Source: Mucilaginibacter gossypii (GTDB lineage Bacteria; Bacteroidota; Bacteroidia; Sphingobacteriales; Sphingobacteriaceae). From it: 64,000 nucleotides of DNA. Positions 43,099-51,155 of the stretch are shown here, in pieces (the first letter of the stretch is position 1; every line of letters starts with the position of its first letter). The stretch covers positions 353,940 through 417,939 of the forward strand of contig NZ_FNCG01000002.1 in NCBI RefSeq assembly GCF_900100945.1, read 5' to 3'. Below the pieces are notes generated by a model. It did no database searches, was not told the DNA's origin, and saw only the letters and a program-made list of their open reading frames with translations. A program made the translations under genes and the position numbers.

Positions 43099-44338
43099 AA
43101 TATTAATGGCAGTTCTGTTGTTCGGCATGGCGCTGATCACTGCCTGTTCCGATCATAAAAATAAACCCGCTATTACGCAGGTTCAAAACGCGGTCAAATA
43201 CACCTGCCCGATGCACTCGCAAATACTGGAAGATCATCCGGGTAGCTGCCCCATCTGCGGAATGACCTTAGTAAAAAAATCAGGCCAGGCCAGTAAGGGC
43301 GCAGGTATCAGTTTGAAAACGGTTTTACAGTCGGTCAATGCTTCGGTTATCTCCACAGTTGAGGCCATAGTGCCTGAACAAAAAACAATACCGACAACCG
43401 TTTCGGCGAACGGCTATCTGGATTTTGACACACGGACTTTTAACAATATCGCTGCCCGCTTTTCGGGCCGTATCGAAAAGTTGTATATCAAATATGCTTT
43501 CCAGGAAATTCACCGCGGCCAGCGCATTTTTGATATTTATAGCCCGGAACTGGTGACCGCCCAGCAGAATTTGATATTTGTGAGCAAAAACTCTCCACAG
43601 GAAACGGGGTTGATTAGCGCCGCCAAACAGAAATTGCTGTTATTGGGTATGACAAATGCACAGGTGGCGCAAGTGTTGAAAACAGGCAAATCTTTCTATA
43701 GTCTACCGGTGTTCAGTCCTTATGAGGGCCATGTGCATGATATGCCGCATAGCCAGATGCAGGGTGCGCCGGATACGAAAATGCCAACGGATGTGACCGG
43801 GAACCAGCCTTTAGCTGTTAAAGAGGGCATCTACGTTGAAAGGGGGCAAACGCTTTTCAATGTAGTTGACCCGCACCACCTTTGGACGATCCTGAAAATC
43901 CAACAAGCTGATGTAAATAACATCAGGCTGGGCCAGCCGGTAACGATTGCTATTGCGGATGCGGATATGCAGATGAATGGCAAGATCGACTTTATCGAGC
44001 CGATTTTGCAGGCAGGCGACCGTTCCGTTTCGGTGCGCGTTTATCTGAATAATCACCAGCACGGCATGAAAGTAGGCAGCCTGATTAAAGCCGAGATAAT
44101 AACCGGGCAAACTAAAGGATTATGGATACCCCGGTCTGCGCTAACGGATTTAGGAAAAACAAAGATTGTTTGGCTTAAAAAGGGCGGCACATTCGAGGCT
44201 CGTCAGGTCAGTGCCGGTTTAACTAATGGTAACCAAATTCAAATTACTAAAGGTTTGACCATAATGGATAGTCTGGCAAGCCATGCCGAATACTTAACAG
44301 ACAGCGAAAGCTTTATTAAAACAAAAGGAAATGAATAA
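43073..44338 (+). CDS. cusB: RND periplasmic adaptor with HMBD (CusB-like), copy 1
   Basis: A 421-residue lipoprotein adaptor (ITACSDHK, Cys about 25). Its N terminus has a heavy-metal-binding motif (KYTCPMHSQILEDHPGSCPICGMTLVKK, about 42-69), followed by a barrel-sandwich, alpha-hairpin and beta-barrel typical of CusB-type proteins (FAARFSGRIEKLYI-like start of the lipoyl domain; PVFSPYEGHVHDM). A His/Met-rich insertion in this last region (HDMPHSQMQGAPDTKMP) may also bind copper. It overlaps the TolC gene; an alternative start is ATG 43085. Confidence 0.86.
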   Translation: MKKRMSNIKILMAVLLFGMALITACSDHKNKPAITQVQNAVKYTCPMHSQILEDHPGSCPICGMTLVKKSGQASKGAGISLKTVLQSVNASVISTVEAIVPEQKTIPTTVSANGYLDFDTRTFNNIAARFSGRIEKLYIKYAFQEIHRGQRIFDIYSPELVTAQQNLIFVSKNSPQETGLISAAKQKLLLLGMTNAQVAQVLKTGKSFYSLPVFSPYEGHVHDMPHSQMQGAPDTKMPTDVTGNQPLAVKEGIYVERGQTLFNVVDPHHLWTILKIQQADVNNIRLGQPVTIAIADADMQMNGKIDFIEPILQAGDRSVSVRVYLNNHQHGMKVGSLIKAEIITGQTKGLWIPRSALTDLGKTKIVWLKKGGTFEARQVSAGLTNGNQIQITKGLTIMDSLASHAEYLTDSESFIKTKGNE

Positions 44339-45539
44339 GATCATCACGGGGCTATTGTTGTTGATGCTGGCGTTTTCCGCCTGCAAGCAAAAACCCCAAC
44401 AAGCGATAATACAAACACAAAACAAGGCTTATTATACCTGCTCGATGCACCCGCAGGTACACGAGGAACATCCGGGCAATTGCCCGATTTGCGGCATGAA
44501 GCTGATTAAAGTGGAATTAACCGGTAATAATAAAGCTTCGGATAAGATCACTTTAACCGCTACGCAGTTACAATTAGCCAATATCCAAATTGATACTGTT
44601 CGGGAAGCCTATACCGGGCAGGAAAAGACGTTGACCGGAACAGTTACAACAGATGAAACGAAAGCGGCGGAACTTAGTGCAAGGACAGCAGGACGGATAC
44701 AGCAATTGTTTGTAAGGACGGTAGGTGGAAAGATTGCTGCGGGTCAGCCCGTTTATACCATCTACAGTGAAGATTTGCAAGAAGCTGAAAAGGAATACCT
44801 ATTGGCAAAACAGCAGCAAAGACTATTGCACAATCCCGATGTGGATTATGGTCAACTCATCAGCAGTGCCGAAAGCAAGCTAAAACTATGGGGCCTTACA
44901 TCCGCGCAAATCAAAAACTTAGCGGCTTCGGGAAAGGCATCAGCCACCACAACCATATTGAGTAAGGCAAGCGGAACGGTAAGCGATATATTAGTTCATG
45001 AGGGGGATTATGTCACCGAGGGCATGACCATCCTGAAAACACAGGCGTTAAACAGCTTATGGGTGGAAGCTCAGCTCTATGCCGGTGAAACCGGGAATTA
45101 CAAGGAAAACGACCGGGTAAGCGTAGCCTTTCCAGATCTGAACGGGCAGATATTACCCGGCAAAGTGGAGTTTATCAATCCCGAATTATTGGATGCTTCA
45201 AAGGTAGATTTAATAAGGATCAGCATTGCCAATCCGCAGGGATTGATCAGGCCGGGTATGCAGGCTTATATCTCCATTGGCAAGGGTGGTAACCGCTCAT
45301 TAGCGGTATCAACTTCGGCAGTTCTCACCGACGGAAACGGCAGCAAAGTTTGGGTCAAAAATCCTGACGGTAGTTTTTCGCCAAAAATGGTCGAGGTTAG
45401 TTCGGGAAATCAATCGTATGCGCCTGTTATTTCCGGTTTAAACAAAGGTGATATTGTGGTTACTAACGGGGCCTATCTATTGAATAGCGAAGCGATCTTT
45501 AAAAATGGCAGCGATAATATGGCCGGTATGAAAATGTAA
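44331..45539 (+). CDS. RND periplasmic adaptor with HMBD (CusB-like), copy 2
   Basis: A second adaptor of 402 residues overlapping the first by 8 bp. Lipobox FSACKQK (Cys18), HMBD motif (YYTCSMHPQVHEEHPGNCPICGMKLIKVE, about 34-62), lipoyl halves, helical hairpin and beta-barrel are all present, ending in the short Met-rich tail NMAGMKM. Its sequence differs clearly from copy 1, so the pair is old rather than a fresh duplication. The pump may use a mixed adaptor ring. It ends the Cus-like operon. Confidence 0.86.
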   Translation: MNKIITGLLLLMLAFSACKQKPQQAIIQTQNKAYYTCSMHPQVHEEHPGNCPICGMKLIKVELTGNNKASDKITLTATQLQLANIQIDTVREAYTGQEKTLTGTVTTDETKAAELSARTAGRIQQLFVRTVGGKIAAGQPVYTIYSEDLQEAEKEYLLAKQQQRLLHNPDVDYGQLISSAESKLKLWGLTSAQIKNLAASGKASATTTILSKASGTVSDILVHEGDYVTEGMTILKTQALNSLWVEAQLYAGETGNYKENDRVSVAFPDLNGQILPGKVEFINPELLDASKVDLIRISIANPQGLIRPGMQAYISIGKGGNRSLAVSTSAVLTDGNGSKVWVKNPDGSFSPKMVEVSSGNQSYAPVISGLNKGDIVVTNGAYLLNSEAIFKNGSDNMAGMKM

Positions 45540-45582
45540 TTACAACATATCTGCTATACAACGCTAATCCATTTTCAATTGC

Positions 45583-46566
45583 TTATTGCGATTTTAAAAT
45601 TTCATGAAACTTCTTTTGCAGGGCTTTTTTGTCAGGAAGTATAGTTTGATACTCCGCTACCATTGCAGGAGATAAGTTTCTGCTTAATGCGTATTCTACA
45701 ACTTCACTATCTTTATTTTTGCATAATAAGATACCTATGGATGGGTTTTCGTGAGATTTTTTTACATCCCTATCCAATGCTTCTAAATAAAAATTCAGTT
45801 GCCCAAGATGTTCAGGTTTAAATTTATCAGCTTTTAGTTCAAATGCTATTAAACATTGGAGGCTACGGTGATAAAAAACTAAGTCAATAAAAAAATCACT
45901 ATTCCCGACCTGGATTCTATATTGTTCATCCATAAACAGAAAGTCCTTACCCAATTCCAAAATAACATTTTTCATTTGGGCTATTAGCGCATGTTGCAGG
46001 TCGCCTTCGCTATGGACTTCCGATAAATTGAGGAACTCAAAAATATAAGTGTCTTTGAACGCACCGGCTATGTCAGGTTTTAATTCTCTCATCACTGATG
46101 AGAGTTTTTGATTGCCTATCATTACTCTTTCAAATACGCCACTATTCATTTGCCTTTCTAATTCTCTGGAACTGTACAGCTCTTTAGCACACAAGCGCAG
46201 ATAAAATTCCTTCTCTTCAATAGAACGGCAACGACTAAATATCGCTAAATTATTTGTCCAGGTATTTTCTCTCAGCAGTGCCGAGAGATTTTGATGATCC
46301 TTATAGGTTTCATAAAATTGCTTCATGCGCCATAAGTTTTTATCGGAAAAACCTTTTAGTTCAGGTTCGGCAGTTAATATATAAACCGCCAAACTCGATA
46401 CAATTGATTTTCCCCATTCCTCATTCTCAATTCTGTTGCTTATATATTCACCAACTTTCCAGTATAAGTCAATCAATTCCGTATTTACTGCTTTGTAAGC
46501 GTTGAAGCGCGATTGCTGAATTAATCCTATTACCTCTATAAACTGATTTTCCACCTGCTTTTTCAT
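45583..46566 (-). CDS. YhcG/DUF1016-type PD-(D/E)XK nuclease
   Basis: A 327-residue protein with an N-terminal DUF1016 helical domain (FIEVIGLIQQSRFNAYKAVNTELIDLYWKVGEYIS) and C-terminal nuclease domain: Asp228 (SDFFIDLVFYH), Glu243-x-Lys245 (AFELKADKFKPEH) and Gln256. These are the expected catalytic residues. Such proteins are frequent on genomic islands and linked to recombination or phage defence, though the exact role is unsettled. It lies 10 bp downstream of the integrase gene on the same strand, probably co-transcribed, as in many element ends. Confidence 0.88.
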   Translation of the reverse strand: MKKQVENQFIEVIGLIQQSRFNAYKAVNTELIDLYWKVGEYISNRIENEEWGKSIVSSLAVYILTAEPELKGFSDKNLWRMKQFYETYKDHQNLSALLRENTWTNNLAIFSRCRSIEEKEFYLRLCAKELYSSRELERQMNSGVFERVMIGNQKLSSVMRELKPDIAGAFKDTYIFEFLNLSEVHSEGDLQHALIAQMKNVILELGKDFLFMDEQYRIQVGNSDFFIDLVFYHRSLQCLIAFELKADKFKPEHLGQLNFYLEALDRDVKKSHENPSIGILLCKNKDSEVVEYALSRNLSPAMVAEYQTILPDKKALQKKFHEILKSQ

Positions 46567-46576
46567 AATTTTAGAT

Positions 46577-47821
46577 TTAAGATACCTTTAATAATCCTTG
46601 TTCCCCGAAAATTTTGCTTTCTAACGCCATCATATTATTGCTGATCTTTCGCTTAGTGATTTTGGCGTAAATTTGAGTTGAACGCAAATCCTTGTGACCT
46701 AACAACTTTCCGACAGTTTCTATAGGAACATCATTTTCGAGAAGAACAGTTGTCGCAAATGTGTGCCTCGCTGTATGCGTGGTAAGTTCTTTTTTGATAC
46801 CGCAAATTGTTGCTACCTCTTTGATGTACGCGTTGTAGCGAACGTTGCTATTAACAGGCAACAACTTATTCTCACTTAAACAGTAGGAATGATTTTTATA
46901 TTTTTCAATTATTGCCAGGGCTATTGGTAACAATGGTACTGTTTCTTCAACGCCGGTTTTTTGCCGATCTTTCGTAATCCATAATTTGCCATCCAACCCT
47001 TTGAAGATATTTGCCGGTTCAAGATTATAGACAGTTTCGTAAGCATAGCCAGTAAAGCAACAGAAAACATAAACGTCACGCACCTCTGCTAACCGCTCAA
47101 CTGAAATTTCTTTTTCATACATTCCGACCAACTCGTGCATTTCAAGTGTTTCTCTATCAGGATCTTTATAAGTGCATTTAAACCCTGATATAGTATTATG
47201 TTTAATCCAGCCTTCATCAATGGCGCGATCTATAATCTGTTTGAGCGTTTTTACATATTTCATGGCGGTATTATCCCCGATATTTTCCATAGTTAGATGG
47301 TGGAAGAAATTAACGGCGAAAGCCATTTCAATATCTTCTAAAGCAATATCAGCCACTTTAAGTTTTTTCTTTAGAAAGTCCTGTACTTTATCTTTTAAAC
47401 GCTCATAACGTACTAAAGTACCCTTACTGCCTTTGTTCTTGTCAACCCTTTGTGCAAATTCTTCGTTATGAAGTTTGAAAGCCTGCATCAACGTTTTTTG
47501 TAAAATCAGTTTAGGCATGTAAGCATCTTTAATCATATCAGGATGCACACGTTTATTTACAGCCGATACTTGATTATAGTGTTTTTCTAACTCTGCTTTA
47601 GTTTTTATAATGTAGCTGTTGATTAGTTTGTAATCGGCGCAGCCACTTGTGGCTGTTGCGGATTCTTCGTCCCAATGATCGGGATGAATTTTTTTGCCGG
47701 AAGAAAACTCCGTGCGGCCCCCTTTTACGGTTATGCGAACATAGATCGGCACCAAACCTTCTTTGGTAGCCTTTTGGCGTTTAAGCCAAAATAAGATAGA
47801 AAGATCTTCATTTACTTTCAT
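46577..47821 (-). CDS. int: Tyrosine-type site-specific integrase
   Basis: 414 residues from ATG 47821 (MKVNEDLSILFWLKRQK); an upstream in-frame start at 47851 is less likely. N-terminal arm-binding and SAM-like core-binding domains precede the catalytic domain with HTARHTF (His349, Arg352), LLGHKDLRSTQIYAKI (His376, Tyr385) and a KTG lysine. The first arginine is not in its usual TGLR context: the sequence is TGYAYET, as in IntDOT-like enzymes that lack it. The gene faces away from the tRNA-Lys genes 300 bp off, fitting integration at the 3' end of a tRNA-Lys. Confidence 0.9.
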   Translation of the reverse strand: MKVNEDLSILFWLKRQKATKEGLVPIYVRITVKGGRTEFSSGKKIHPDHWDEESATATSGCADYKLINSYIIKTKAELEKHYNQVSAVNKRVHPDMIKDAYMPKLILQKTLMQAFKLHNEEFAQRVDKNKGSKGTLVRYERLKDKVQDFLKKKLKVADIALEDIEMAFAVNFFHHLTMENIGDNTAMKYVKTLKQIIDRAIDEGWIKHNTISGFKCTYKDPDRETLEMHELVGMYEKEISVERLAEVRDVYVFCCFTGYAYETVYNLEPANIFKGLDGKLWITKDRQKTGVEETVPLLPIALAIIEKYKNHSYCLSENKLLPVNSNVRYNAYIKEVATICGIKKELTTHTARHTFATTVLLENDVPIETVGKLLGHKDLRSTQIYAKITKRKISNNMMALESKIFGEQGLLKVS

Positions 47822-47897
47822 GAGATTTTTTTGTTTAAAAGATGAAACCAAACGTTTTTAAACTGAAAATCAAACTGGTACAAGTCACCAGTATTAA

Positions 47898-47949
47898 TTC
47901 GGTGACCTAATTTCGGAAGAAACAATAGGTCACCGAATAGGTCACCGAT
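47898..47949. repeat. Iterated 12-bp sites between integrase and tRNA-Lys
   Basis: TAGGTCACCGAA at 47926-47937, TAGGTCACCGAT directly after it at 47938-47949, and the exact reverse complement of the first (TTCGGTGACCTA) at 47898-47909. They resemble arm-type or operator sites for the integrase or an excision factor. Confidence 0.65.
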
Positions 47950-48051
47950 TACTTTGAATTACATTGAACTAACTTGTATTGAAATTTTTAAGAAAATCAG
48001 AGGGATGGTTTTGAAAAAAGCTGGTTTCTAAGCTAAAAACCGCGTTTAAAC

Positions 48052-48081
48052 AAAAAAGAGCCTCTTTTTCAAGAGGCTCTT
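48052..48081 (-). terminator. Terminator downstream of tRNA-Lys (proximal copy)
   Basis: A perfect 11-bp stem AAGAGCCTCTT/AAGAGGCTCTT (48056-48066, 48071-48081). A T run follows on the minus strand. Confidence 0.75.
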
Positions 48082-48125
48082 ACTTCAAAAACCGGCTACG
48101 AACTCTGGTATTCTGTTCGTCTCTG

Positions 48126-48198
48126 TGATCCCGCTGGGACTCGAACCCAGGACCCCAACATTAAAAGTGTTATGCTCTACCGGCTGAGCTACGGAATC
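48126..48198 (-). tRNA. tRNA-Lys (anticodon TTT), integrase-proximal copy
   Basis: A complete 73-nt cloverleaf on the minus strand: acceptor GATTCCG pairs with CGGGATC, the D-arm is GCTC/GAGC, the anticodon loop is CTTTTAA and the T-arm contains TTCGAGT. It is identical to the copy at 48286-48358. Its 3' end points to the integrase and is the probable attachment site. CCA is not encoded. Confidence 0.96.
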
Positions 48199-48261
48199 TT
48201 TCTTTAAATTTTTCGCTTACTAAGGCGTGGCTGTTTAAAGGCAGCTTTTGTTTTTAAATGA

Positions 48262-48284
48262 AAAAGCCTCTTTTCAAAGGCTTT
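48262..48284 (-). terminator. Terminator-like hairpin downstream of the second tRNA-Lys
   Basis: Stem AAAGCCT/AGGCTTT (48263-48269, 48278-48284) with T residues on the minus strand. Confidence 0.6.
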
Positions 48285-48285
48285 G

Positions 48286-48358
48286 TGATCCCGCTGGGAC
48301 TCGAACCCAGGACCCCAACATTAAAAGTGTTATGCTCTACCGGCTGAGCTACGGAATC
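48286..48358 (-). tRNA. tRNA-Lys (anticodon TTT), distal copy
   Basis: 73 nt, identical in sequence to the copy 87 bp away and in the same orientation. Either a natural tandem pair or a duplication connected with element integration. Confidence 0.96.
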
Positions 48359-48491
48359 ATTCTTTAAACTTTTTCGGTTCGGTTAACCGTTTCCGTTTAA
48401 AGTGGTGCAAATATAGGGTTCCTAATTATTACCTGCAAGCTATTTTTTAAATTAATGTTAAGGTTTTTTTAAGCCGTTAAAAACCAGTAAA

Positions 48492-49514
48492 CTACAATTT
48501 TAGAACGGCTATTTTACCACTATTCCCGGCTAATAATACAAGCTTACCGTGTTTTGCCCTACGGCAAACGTTAAAACTTGTGCTATCTATTTGTTTCCAT
48601 GTTTGGCCGCCGTTTGTTGTAATATTGCTCCCGGGTGTGCCTGTAGAAAGAAACATTCCGGATTTTATGTGCTCAACACTTGATTGAAACCCTGCCGGCC
48701 CTGTTTGGGATGGTGTAAATGTGAGGACAGGGTGAACCGCCAGGATAGTCGCCACTGAATCTGTTTTTTTATCACTGGCATAATCACCCCCAACAATGAT
48801 ACCGGTATTTTGCCCTATCGATATTGAAAAAGCGCCTTCACTGCTTTTTTCATGTGTAAGTGGAAGGTTTGAATACTGCCATTGATTATTGTGAGGCTGT
48901 AAGGAAATAAGCCTGGCGTTACTACCCCCTGAAACGATGTATATCGCCTCTTTGTCCGATACTCTGAGGCATGTGCCACTTGCGGCAAACGATGCCTCTC
49001 CAGGCAGTGCATTTGGGGCATTATTCGACTCGTTCCAGGTTTCACCGCCGTCTTTGGTTTCCAGTAATAAAAATTTATTGTTGATCGGGTCGCCCAAGAT
49101 GTAGCCATGAAGGTTATCGGCAAAATCCATGGCGTCTAAAAAATAGGTGGTATCCGTTTTTCGATATTTTTCATGCCAGGTTTGTCCGCCATCAACCGTT
49201 TTCAAGATGAGGGACGGCGTGCCCGAACTCATGATTACGGCCTCTTTATCGTTGAAAGCTTCAATATCCCGAAAGTCGGATTTTTCATAGCCCTTTATTT
49301 GCTGCCAGTCCCAGGTTTTGCCGCCATCGTTTGTTTTGGCGATGTATCCTTTGCTGCCGCTTATCCATGCCGTATTATCATCAACTACAGATAAACCACG
49401 GATGCTTGTTGGTTTATCCTGTTGTAAAACGGTAATAGTTTGTGCTTTCAGGACAGAATTGAACCACAAAGAACAAAGTAAGATACTTGAAATAAAAATG
49501 CGGTTTAGTTTCAT
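48492..49514 (-). CDS. Secreted YCF48-like beta-propeller (Asp-box) protein
   Basis: A 340-residue exported protein (signal to about 24, LKAQ). Repeated Asp-box motifs, TNDGGKTW, TVDGGQTW, TKDGGETW and TNGGQTW, mark the blades of a YCF48/sialidase-like beta-propeller. The photosystem factor Ycf48 has this fold, but in Bacteroidota such proteins are of unknown function and often labelled oxidoreductases. It lies in the short stretch between the tRNA-Lys and tRNA-Leu genes, so it is the only clear chromosomal protein gene of the window. Confidence 0.82.
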   Translation of the reverse strand: MKLNRIFISSILLCSLWFNSVLKAQTITVLQQDKPTSIRGLSVVDDNTAWISGSKGYIAKTNDGGKTWDWQQIKGYEKSDFRDIEAFNDKEAVIMSSGTPSLILKTVDGGQTWHEKYRKTDTTYFLDAMDFADNLHGYILGDPINNKFLLLETKDGGETWNESNNAPNALPGEASFAASGTCLRVSDKEAIYIVSGGSNARLISLQPHNNQWQYSNLPLTHEKSSEGAFSISIGQNTGIIVGGDYASDKKTDSVATILAVHPVLTFTPSQTGPAGFQSSVEHIKSGMFLSTGTPGSNITTNGGQTWKQIDSTSFNVCRRAKHGKLVLLAGNSGKIAVLKL

Positions 49515-49654
49515 TACGTGTGATATAAAGAGTTTTATGAAACCTAAGTTAGATTTTCAAAGGCCGTTAAACAACATAATATTGATTTTTTAATTTATTA
49601 AGTTGCAATTTGCCGGAAACGATTATATTTGCACGCTTGTTAATAAAACGATAA

Positions 49655-49738
49655 GCCCGGATGGCGAAATTGGTAAACGTTGCGGTCTCAGAAGCCGTTG
49701 AGAATTGTCTCTTGAGAGTTCGAGTCTCTCTTCGGGCA
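49655..49738 (+). tRNA. tRNA-Leu (anticodon CAG)
   Basis: 84 nt, class II with long variable arm. Acceptor GCCCGGA pairs with TTCGGGC, the anticodon loop is CTCAGAA and the T-loop region is TTCGAGT. CCA is not encoded. Confidence 0.95.
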
Positions 49739-49765
49739 CGCCTTTTTTAAAGTAAGAAAAATTAG

Positions 49766-49797
49766 AATGTGAGAATTGAAAGATTCTCACATTTTTT
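49766..49797 (+). terminator. Terminator between the two tRNA-Leu genes
   Basis: A perfect 11-bp stem AATGTGAGAAT/ATTCTCACATT (49766-49776, 49783-49793) followed by a T run. Confidence 0.75.
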
Positions 49798-49801
49798 AAA
49801 A

Positions 49802-49885
49802 GCCCAGGTGGCGAAATTGGTAGACGCACCATCTTGAGGGGGTGGCATTCGTAAGGATGTACGAGTTCGAATCTCGTTCTGGGCA
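49802..49885 (+). tRNA. tRNA-Leu (anticodon GAG)
   Basis: 84 nt, class II. Acceptor GCCCAGG pairs with TCTGGGC, the anticodon stem is CCATC/GGTGG with loop TTGAGGG, and the T-loop region is TTCGAAT. Its 3' end lies 19 bp before the stop codon of the first prophage gene, so it may be the prophage attachment site. Confidence 0.94.
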
Positions 49886-49904
49886 CACCTCTTAAACTTT
49901 TTTT

Positions 49905-50156
49905 TTAAGATCTCTTCCCCTCTTTTAATCCACGGACTTCCTGCTGTAATACATTAACTTGTCCTTCCAGTACTTTCAACCTGATCTCATTGATCCTGCT
50001 TTGTGTTTCCTGCGATGAACGGATATCTTTAATGTCGCCTTTCAATTGGAAGTAGCCTGTCATTACCGAAACAACAATGCTTACGGTGCTGGCTATGGTG
50101 ACTATCATATTCTTTATGGTAATGCCCCTGATCTCTCTGTGTTCAAATGTTGTCAT
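49905..50156 (-). CDS. Small phage membrane protein with coiled coil (holin-like?)
   Basis: 83 residues from ATG 50156; a longer frame reaches back to 50228 but adds an unlikely A/T-rich leader. One membrane segment (about 17-37, MIVTIASTVSIVVSVMTGYF) is followed by a charged coiled coil (about 40-80, IRLKVLEGQVNVLQQEVRGLKEG). Such proteins at the end of phage morphogenesis regions are often holins or lysis accessories, but no family is recognised. The gene is the last of the minus-strand phage block. Confidence 0.55.
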   Translation of the reverse strand: MTTFEHREIRGITIKNMIVTIASTVSIVVSVMTGYFQLKGDIKDIRSSQETQSRINEIRLKVLEGQVNVLQQEVRGLKEGKRS

Positions 50157-50352
50157 GATGTAGATATTATAAATTGGTTGAGAAATGCGCGGGTATTTAA
50201 TTGCTTGCGCTATAATGATGGTGAGCAAAATCTCAAAATCCCCATTAAAAAATAAAACGCCTGGTAATATTTTTTATATGCGATTTTGATAGGTATGGTA
50301 AATCATAAAACTCCAAAAAAAGATTTAATCGGGCTTTAAGATTCAGAGAAAT

Positions 50353-51009
50353 TCAATTAACATAGCCTTTTATGAGCCTGCGCCAATTAAAATATCCTGC
50401 TTGACTAAGGTGGATACCATCAATCGTAAGATCAGGGTCTATCTTATCTCCTTTTAAGAACTCGGGATACAAATTAATAAACGTTACATTAGAACTATCG
50501 CAAATACTTTTGGCATCCTTATTATACCTTACAATTTTTGTATTTAAAGTGTCTAACGACGTAGGGAGAATCGATTCAACAAATATGCCTGTACTCGGTG
50601 ATTTCGTTTTTATTAAGTTTATCATTGTAACAAGATGAGCGATAACAGTATCTGAAGGTATCGCATATCTAAAATCATTTATCCCAAATTCAATAAAAAG
50701 CCTTTTCGGTTTACGATAAATCAGCCTGTTAATTACTTCTATACCATTTTCTGATATACTACCAGCAAAACCCATGTTCTTAACAAATGGATTATCAAAT
50801 CCTCTTTCAACATTAAATCCTTCCGTAATGCTTGTTCCTAAAAAAACAATTTCATTTTTATTGGGCTTTGATTTTAAAAAATTCGACCAACGCTGTTCGG
50901 TATCTGATGGCTTTTGGGGATGAAAAAACAGCCAATTGCCATAATACAGCCGTTTACCCACAAAAAACAATACAAATAAAATATTGAGTGATAACGAAGC
51001 TATCAACAA
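50353..51009 (-). CDS. SGNH/GDSL-type hydrolase
   Basis: 218 residues with an N-terminal membrane anchor or signal (about 2-17). SGNH blocks are visible: FLGTSIT (Ser60), FGIND (Asn111) and TIDGIHLS (Asp197, His200), so the catalytic Ser-Asp-His set is complete. Likely an esterase acting on acylated surface glycans. It lies next to a tail fibre that carries another SGNH domain, and may help the phage modify or strip acetyl groups from the receptor; that is inference. Confidence 0.78.
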   Translation of the reverse strand: MLIASLSLNILFVLFFVGKRLYYGNWLFFHPQKPSDTEQRWSNFLKSKPNKNEIVFLGTSITEGFNVERGFDNPFVKNMGFAGSISENGIEVINRLIYRKPKRLFIEFGINDFRYAIPSDTVIAHLVTMINLIKTKSPSTGIFVESILPTSLDTLNTKIVRYNKDAKSICDSSNVTFINLYPEFLKGDKIDPDLTIDGIHLSQAGYFNWRRLIKGYVN

Positions 51010-51155
51010 ACGTTTTTTAAACTTATTATTAAATATTAATTATCTACAATTCTTATGCGAATTTATAATTATAAATTAAGTTAGTGTTACTTCTTTAAAC
51101 ATGTTGATTCGCCATGAGAGTAGCTTATAAAGCGCATTGCGGGAAACTATACCCA

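Noticed and set aside
47898..47949. CRISPR array near the integrase
   Set aside because: The repeats are only 12 bp, one is inverted, two are directly adjacent without a spacer, and there are no cas genes.
48126..48358. Tandem tRNA-Lys as the two attachment sites of a small excised element
   Set aside because: Both copies are full length and only 87 bp lies between them, so no element remains there; a natural tandem or older duplication is as likely.
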